A stretch of 64,000 nucleotides of DNA from Vibrio nitrifigilis (GTDB lineage: Bacteria > Pseudomonadota > Gammaproteobacteria > Enterobacterales > Vibrionaceae), in assembly GCF_015686695.1 (NCBI RefSeq), contig NZ_JADPMR010000003.1, positions 372,001-436,000 on the forward strand, written 5' to 3'. The notes beneath the pieces are model-generated. The model was given only the letters and a program-made list of their open reading frames with translations. It was not told the origin of the DNA and searched no databases. The stretch's first letter is position 1. Each line of letters starts with the position of its first letter. Positions 61,155 through 64,000 of this stretch are shown here, piece by piece. The translations under genes and the position numbers were made by a program.

Positions 61155-62543
61155 TTAAATAACACGCGAAAATTGCTGCTGACGAGCCTTAGCGCGTAAG
61201 TATTTATCAAAACACATACAGATATTACGAATCAGCAAGCGCCCTCGCAATGTCACTTCAATATACTGTTCATCTACGGTCACGAGCTGATCATCAATAA
61301 AGGTTTGCAATAGCGCTAGATCTTGCTTGAAGTAGTCATGAAAACGAATACTAAAGCGACGCTCTATCATCTGCTTATCCAGCTTAAAGTTACACATAAG
61401 CTGCTTAATGACTTCACGGCGTAGTAAGTCATCACCATCAAGAGATAATCCTTTCCACAGTGCGTGACGCATTTCATCGACTTGCTGGTAATATTTTTTC
61501 AGATCTTTTTGGTTTTGAGCATAAGCATCGCCAATCATGGAGATAGCAGAAACACCAAAACCCACTAAGTCACAATCACCCTGAGTGGTGTAACCTTGGA
61601 AATTACGGTGTAAACGACCTTCACGCTGTGCAATCGCCAATTCATCATCTGGTAGTGCAAAGTGGTCCATACCAATAAATTGATACCCTGCATCGGTAAG
61701 AGTCTCAATCGTTTGCTGCAAAATGGCCATCTTCTCTTCAGCACGAGGCAAGTCAGCATCTTTGATTTTGCGCTGAGCAGCAAAAATATTTGGCATATGA
61801 GCGTAGTTAAACACAGACAAACGTCCAGGACGAATTTCTAATATGCGCTGTAGCGTTTTAGCAAAACTTTCTGCCGTTTGCTTTGGCAAGCCATAGACGA
61901 GGTCTAAGTTAGTTGAACGGAACCCCAGTTCCTTAGCGTGCTCAACTAAATCAACAATAAACTGTTCATCTTGTTCTCGATTAATCAGTTTTTGCACTTC
62001 TTTATTAAAGTCCTGCACACCAATACTGATGCGATTAAATCCTTCATAGTATAAGTGGTCGAGAATATTGAGCTCAATTTCACGTGGATCAATTTCAATA
62101 CTGATTTCGGCATCACCAGAGAAATTAAACTCCTCATGCAAGATCCCCATAACCCGACTGATCTGTGCTTTGCTGAGGAATGTTGGTGTACCACCACCAA
62201 AATGTAGCTGCGTCACTTCCCGACCTTGCAGTAACGATGCGCGCTGACGAATTTCTAGCTCAAGGATATCAAGATATTCATCAGCCTTTTCAGGGTGACG
62301 AGTTACTATTTTATTGCAGCCACAGTAATAGCAAAGCTTGTGACAAAATGGGATGTGTACATAAAGCGAAAGAGGTCGTTCTGGGTATTCGGTACACGCC
62401 ATATCATATTCAGCAATCGTAAACGCCTCATGAAACTCTAACGCCGTTGGATACGACGTATAACGAGGACCTGAGTAGTTGTACTTGTCTAAAATGGCTT
62501 GATCCCAAACGATCTGCTGACTTGGCACGACTGACAACGACAT
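61155..62543 (-). CDS. hemN: Oxygen-independent coproporphyrinogen III oxidase HemN
   Basis: A 462-residue radical SAM enzyme (E. coli 457) that decarboxylates coproporphyrinogen III anaerobically. The cluster motif is C-H-K-L-C-Y-Y-C-G-C. F-G-G-G-T-P-T-F follows. ATG at 62543 is chosen (M-S-L-S, GGAA 9 bp upstream) over a longer in-frame start. Completes the heme cluster with hemC and hemD. Confidence 0.95.
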   Translation of the reverse strand: MSLSVVPSQQIVWDQAILDKYNYSGPRYTSYPTALEFHEAFTIAEYDMACTEYPERPLSLYVHIPFCHKLCYYCGCNKIVTRHPEKADEYLDILELEIRQRASLLQGREVTQLHFGGGTPTFLSKAQISRVMGILHEEFNFSGDAEISIEIDPREIELNILDHLYYEGFNRISIGVQDFNKEVQKLINREQDEQFIVDLVEHAKELGFRSTNLDLVYGLPKQTAESFAKTLQRILEIRPGRLSVFNYAHMPNIFAAQRKIKDADLPRAEEKMAILQQTIETLTDAGYQFIGMDHFALPDDELAIAQREGRLHRNFQGYTTQGDCDLVGFGVSAISMIGDAYAQNQKDLKKYYQQVDEMRHALWKGLSLDGDDLLRREVIKQLMCNFKLDKQMIERRFSIRFHDYFKQDLALLQTFIDDQLVTVDEQYIEVTLRGRLLIRNICMCFDKYLRAKARQQQFSRVI

Positions 62544-62666
62544 GATAATTCTTTCCGCTAAAAAACTATGACAAAAATATTTTGCCACATGACGTGCATA
62601 CATCAGGTGGCAAATTAGAGAAATGAGGACTTAATGTTCGAATTTGCTAGCTTGATCACTAACTAG

Positions 62667-62693
62667 AAGGTATCGGTAAGTCACCGATACCTT
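62667..62693. terminator. Hairpin downstream of DUF2489 gene
   Basis: Eleven-base arms AAGGTATCGGT and complement around a 5-base loop. No strong T-run on either side, so a terminator role is only moderate. Confidence 0.5.
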
Positions 62694-62737
62694 AATTTGA
62701 ATCAGACAAAATCTAGAGCATTGAGCCCTATTATGAA

Positions 62738-63229
62738 TTACACCAATTGGATATTAATCTGATTATTCAACGGAGCGATGCGCTGTTGAAGACCTTTAAG
62801 CTCTTCAACAATGGCATCATTGAGACGCGACTCCGCTTTCATTCGGGCCAGATTCTGCTGCATTCTTTCACGCTTAGGCAAAGCTTGGCGCTCTTCACCA
62901 CGCGCCATATCTTTTACAGTATGGTAAAGCTCAGAAAGAGCGGGATAAGCTTGGTCGAAGTCCTCAACTCTCTGCTCACCTTGAACATAATCCATAATGC
63001 AATAGATTCGAATTGAAGCTTCAGAGAGATCACATTGACCATTGATACCCGCCATACAAAGAACATTCACACTATCGAAGATGTTCGCGTTGCGTTTTTC
63101 AATCGCTAACATTTGATGGTGTGTCTGTAATGCTTTCTGTCTCTTCAACTTCAGCAGAAGGTAACCCGCGTAAGACGCTAAACCGATAATGATGATGGCA
63201 CCAATAATGGCTAATAGGGTTACATTCAT
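62738..63229 (-). CDS. DUF2489 family membrane-anchored protein
   Basis: A 163-residue protein with an N-terminal membrane helix (residues ~4-26) and a long helical body with C-M-A-G and C-D-L-S cysteines. Found next to yihI in Vibrio. No function known. Nine bp after yihI, so likely cotranscribed. Confidence 0.85.
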   Translation of the reverse strand: MNVTLLAIIGAIIIIGLASYAGYLLLKLKRQKALQTHHQMLAIEKRNANIFDSVNVLCMAGINGQCDLSEASIRIYCIMDYVQGEQRVEDFDQAYPALSELYHTVKDMARGEERQALPKRERMQQNLARMKAESRLNDAIVEELKGLQQRIAPLNNQINIQLV

Positions 63230-63238
63230 TACTTCACC

Positions 63239-63796
63239 TTAGTCTTTATATTGATTCAAATCGACGTCTTCAAACTGAGCCAACAACTCTTCATCAGTGT
63301 GAGCACGATGAGTCGTTGCTTTTGGCTGTTCTGGTTCTTCGACCTCAGTATCATCTTCTTCATCGAAGAGACCTAATTGCTTCATCAGAACTTCAATACG
63401 ATCAAGTTTCTCATCCACGTATTTTTGTAGGCCAGCACCAAGCTTCTCACCGTTTTCAACACGATCGAGCAACACATTGAGCTGCGCATCATTTTCCAAC
63501 ATTTCCAGTTCTTGTTCTGCTGAAATACGACGTTGCTGTTTGGTCGGTTTTTTCTTCGCTTCAACCACCAATGGAATCTTCTTCTTGCTACCAAGACGAG
63601 GATCTCGCACCGTTTTACCGTGTTGATCTTTATGTGCAACAGCGTCAGAGTGGCGACTACCAGCTTTAAGACCTTTTTGCTTCTTCTGTTTCTTGCGCAG
63701 ACGACCTTCTACATCCGCTTCACTGCGGTTACGGGTTACGATAATCTCTGCACTACTATTCATTCCAGGTTTTCTGGATTTCTTTGAGCGACTCAT
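63239..63796 (-). CDS. yihI: Der GTPase-activating protein YihI
   Basis: A 185-residue protein: highly basic N-terminus (K-K-Q-K-K-Q-K-G-L-K), acidic C-terminus (F-D-E-E-D-D-T-E-V). It stimulates the GTPase Der in 50S assembly. Its ATG overlaps the preceding stop by one base (TAATG). Confidence 0.92.
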   Translation of the reverse strand: MSRSKKSRKPGMNSSAEIIVTRNRSEADVEGRLRKKQKKQKGLKAGSRHSDAVAHKDQHGKTVRDPRLGSKKKIPLVVEAKKKPTKQQRRISAEQELEMLENDAQLNVLLDRVENGEKLGAGLQKYVDEKLDRIEVLMKQLGLFDEEDDTEVEEPEQPKATTHRAHTDEELLAQFEDVDLNQYKD

Positions 63797-64000
63797 TACT
63801 GGGGCTTCCTCAGTAAAATTACATCATTGCCAATAAATTCAAGTTCGAGCTTGTCCCGCTCGGCCAGGAACTGGAAAGTCTCTCGACTAAAAAACACCAC
63901 ATGAGTCAAATCGCTCTTATAGTGCCATCCAGCAAACGCCTCTACGTTTTTGACCATCTTGGTCATTAAACCAATCCAGCCTCCAGGCTTAACTAAATTC
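63796..64000 (-). CDS. SAM-dependent methyltransferase, N-terminus outside window
   Basis: The last ~67 codons of a minus-strand gene ending in TAA at 63798-63796. The tail L-V-K-P-G-G-W-I-G-L-M-T-K and H-V-V-F-F-S-R-E-T-F-Q-F-L-A are typical of the post-motif strands of class I methyltransferases. It overlaps the yihI start by one base. Substrate unknown. Confidence 0.75.
   Translation of the reverse strand, partial: NLVKPGGWIGLMTKMVKNVEAFAGWHYKSDLTHVVFFSRETFQFLAERDKLELEFIGNDVILLRKPQ

Noticed and set aside
62667..62693. Hairpin as a strong intrinsic terminator
   Set aside because: Good stem but no T-run, so it is only listed with moderate confidence.

Overview
The window looks like a low-GC Vibrio chromosome, probably the larger one. 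The blocks fabR-yijD-trmA, lexA/dgkA/plsB, ubiA-ubiC, glpE-glpG, rpoH/ftsX-ftsE-ftsY, xerC-dapF-lysA, cyaY/cyaA, hemC-hemD-hemX-hemY and hemN/yihI form a gammaproteobacterial housekeeping backbone. Vibrio-type additions (a FliL-like protein beside ubiC, a FIST-GGDEF-EAL protein, an EAL-HDOD protein, a DUF2489 protein beside yihI) narrow it further. All identifications come from reading the translations and motifs; no database search was possible.

Region 1-8.0 kb is the edge of a mobile genomic island. All its genes are on the minus strand: the start of an AbiEii toxin (cut by the window edge), its AbiEi antitoxin, and a four-gene recombination module. That module has a classical tyrosine recombinase, two large recombinase-like proteins with C-terminal cysteine clusters, and a small helical protein. 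It matches what I recall of the gamma-mobile-trio (GmtX/GmtY/GmtZ) islands, with AbiE as defence cargo. The island abuts trmA.

Region 9.5-14.9 kb is a second accessory segment, on the other side of trmA. It holds a 953-residue regulator (XRE helix-turn-helix, a degenerate cyclase-like domain, a STAND ATPase and a helical-repeat tail) and a two-gene operon for an Asp/Glu-racemase-like enzyme and a DUF917 (thiohydantoin desulfurase family) protein. Four direct repeats spaced exactly 11 bp apart sit upstream of the operon.

Region 14.9-35.5 kb is conserved core: fatty acid and phospholipid control (fabR, plsB, dgkA), SOS control (lexA with two operators), ubiquinone synthesis, the heat-shock sigma factor, the FtsEX divisome complex and the SRP receptor. 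Non-coding features of interest are a cluster of six DnaA-box-like sequences and nine GATC sites between rpoH and glpE, a perfect 7-1-7 Fur box in an AT-rich desert at 34.6 kb, and a 26-codon gene with its own terminator.

Region 35.7-49.0 kb mixes stress and signalling genes: an acyltransferase, Dps, an arsR-gapdh-arsJ arsenate efflux operon, two cyclic-di-GMP proteins, pldB-yigL, an EVE protein, and an unrecognised lipoprotein gene overlapping a frameshifted DTW-domain gene. Region 49.0-64.0 kb returns to core: yigB-xerC-DUF484-dapF-lysA-lptM, cyaY/cyaA with a CRP site, the hem operon, hemN, and yihI followed by a truncated methyltransferase.
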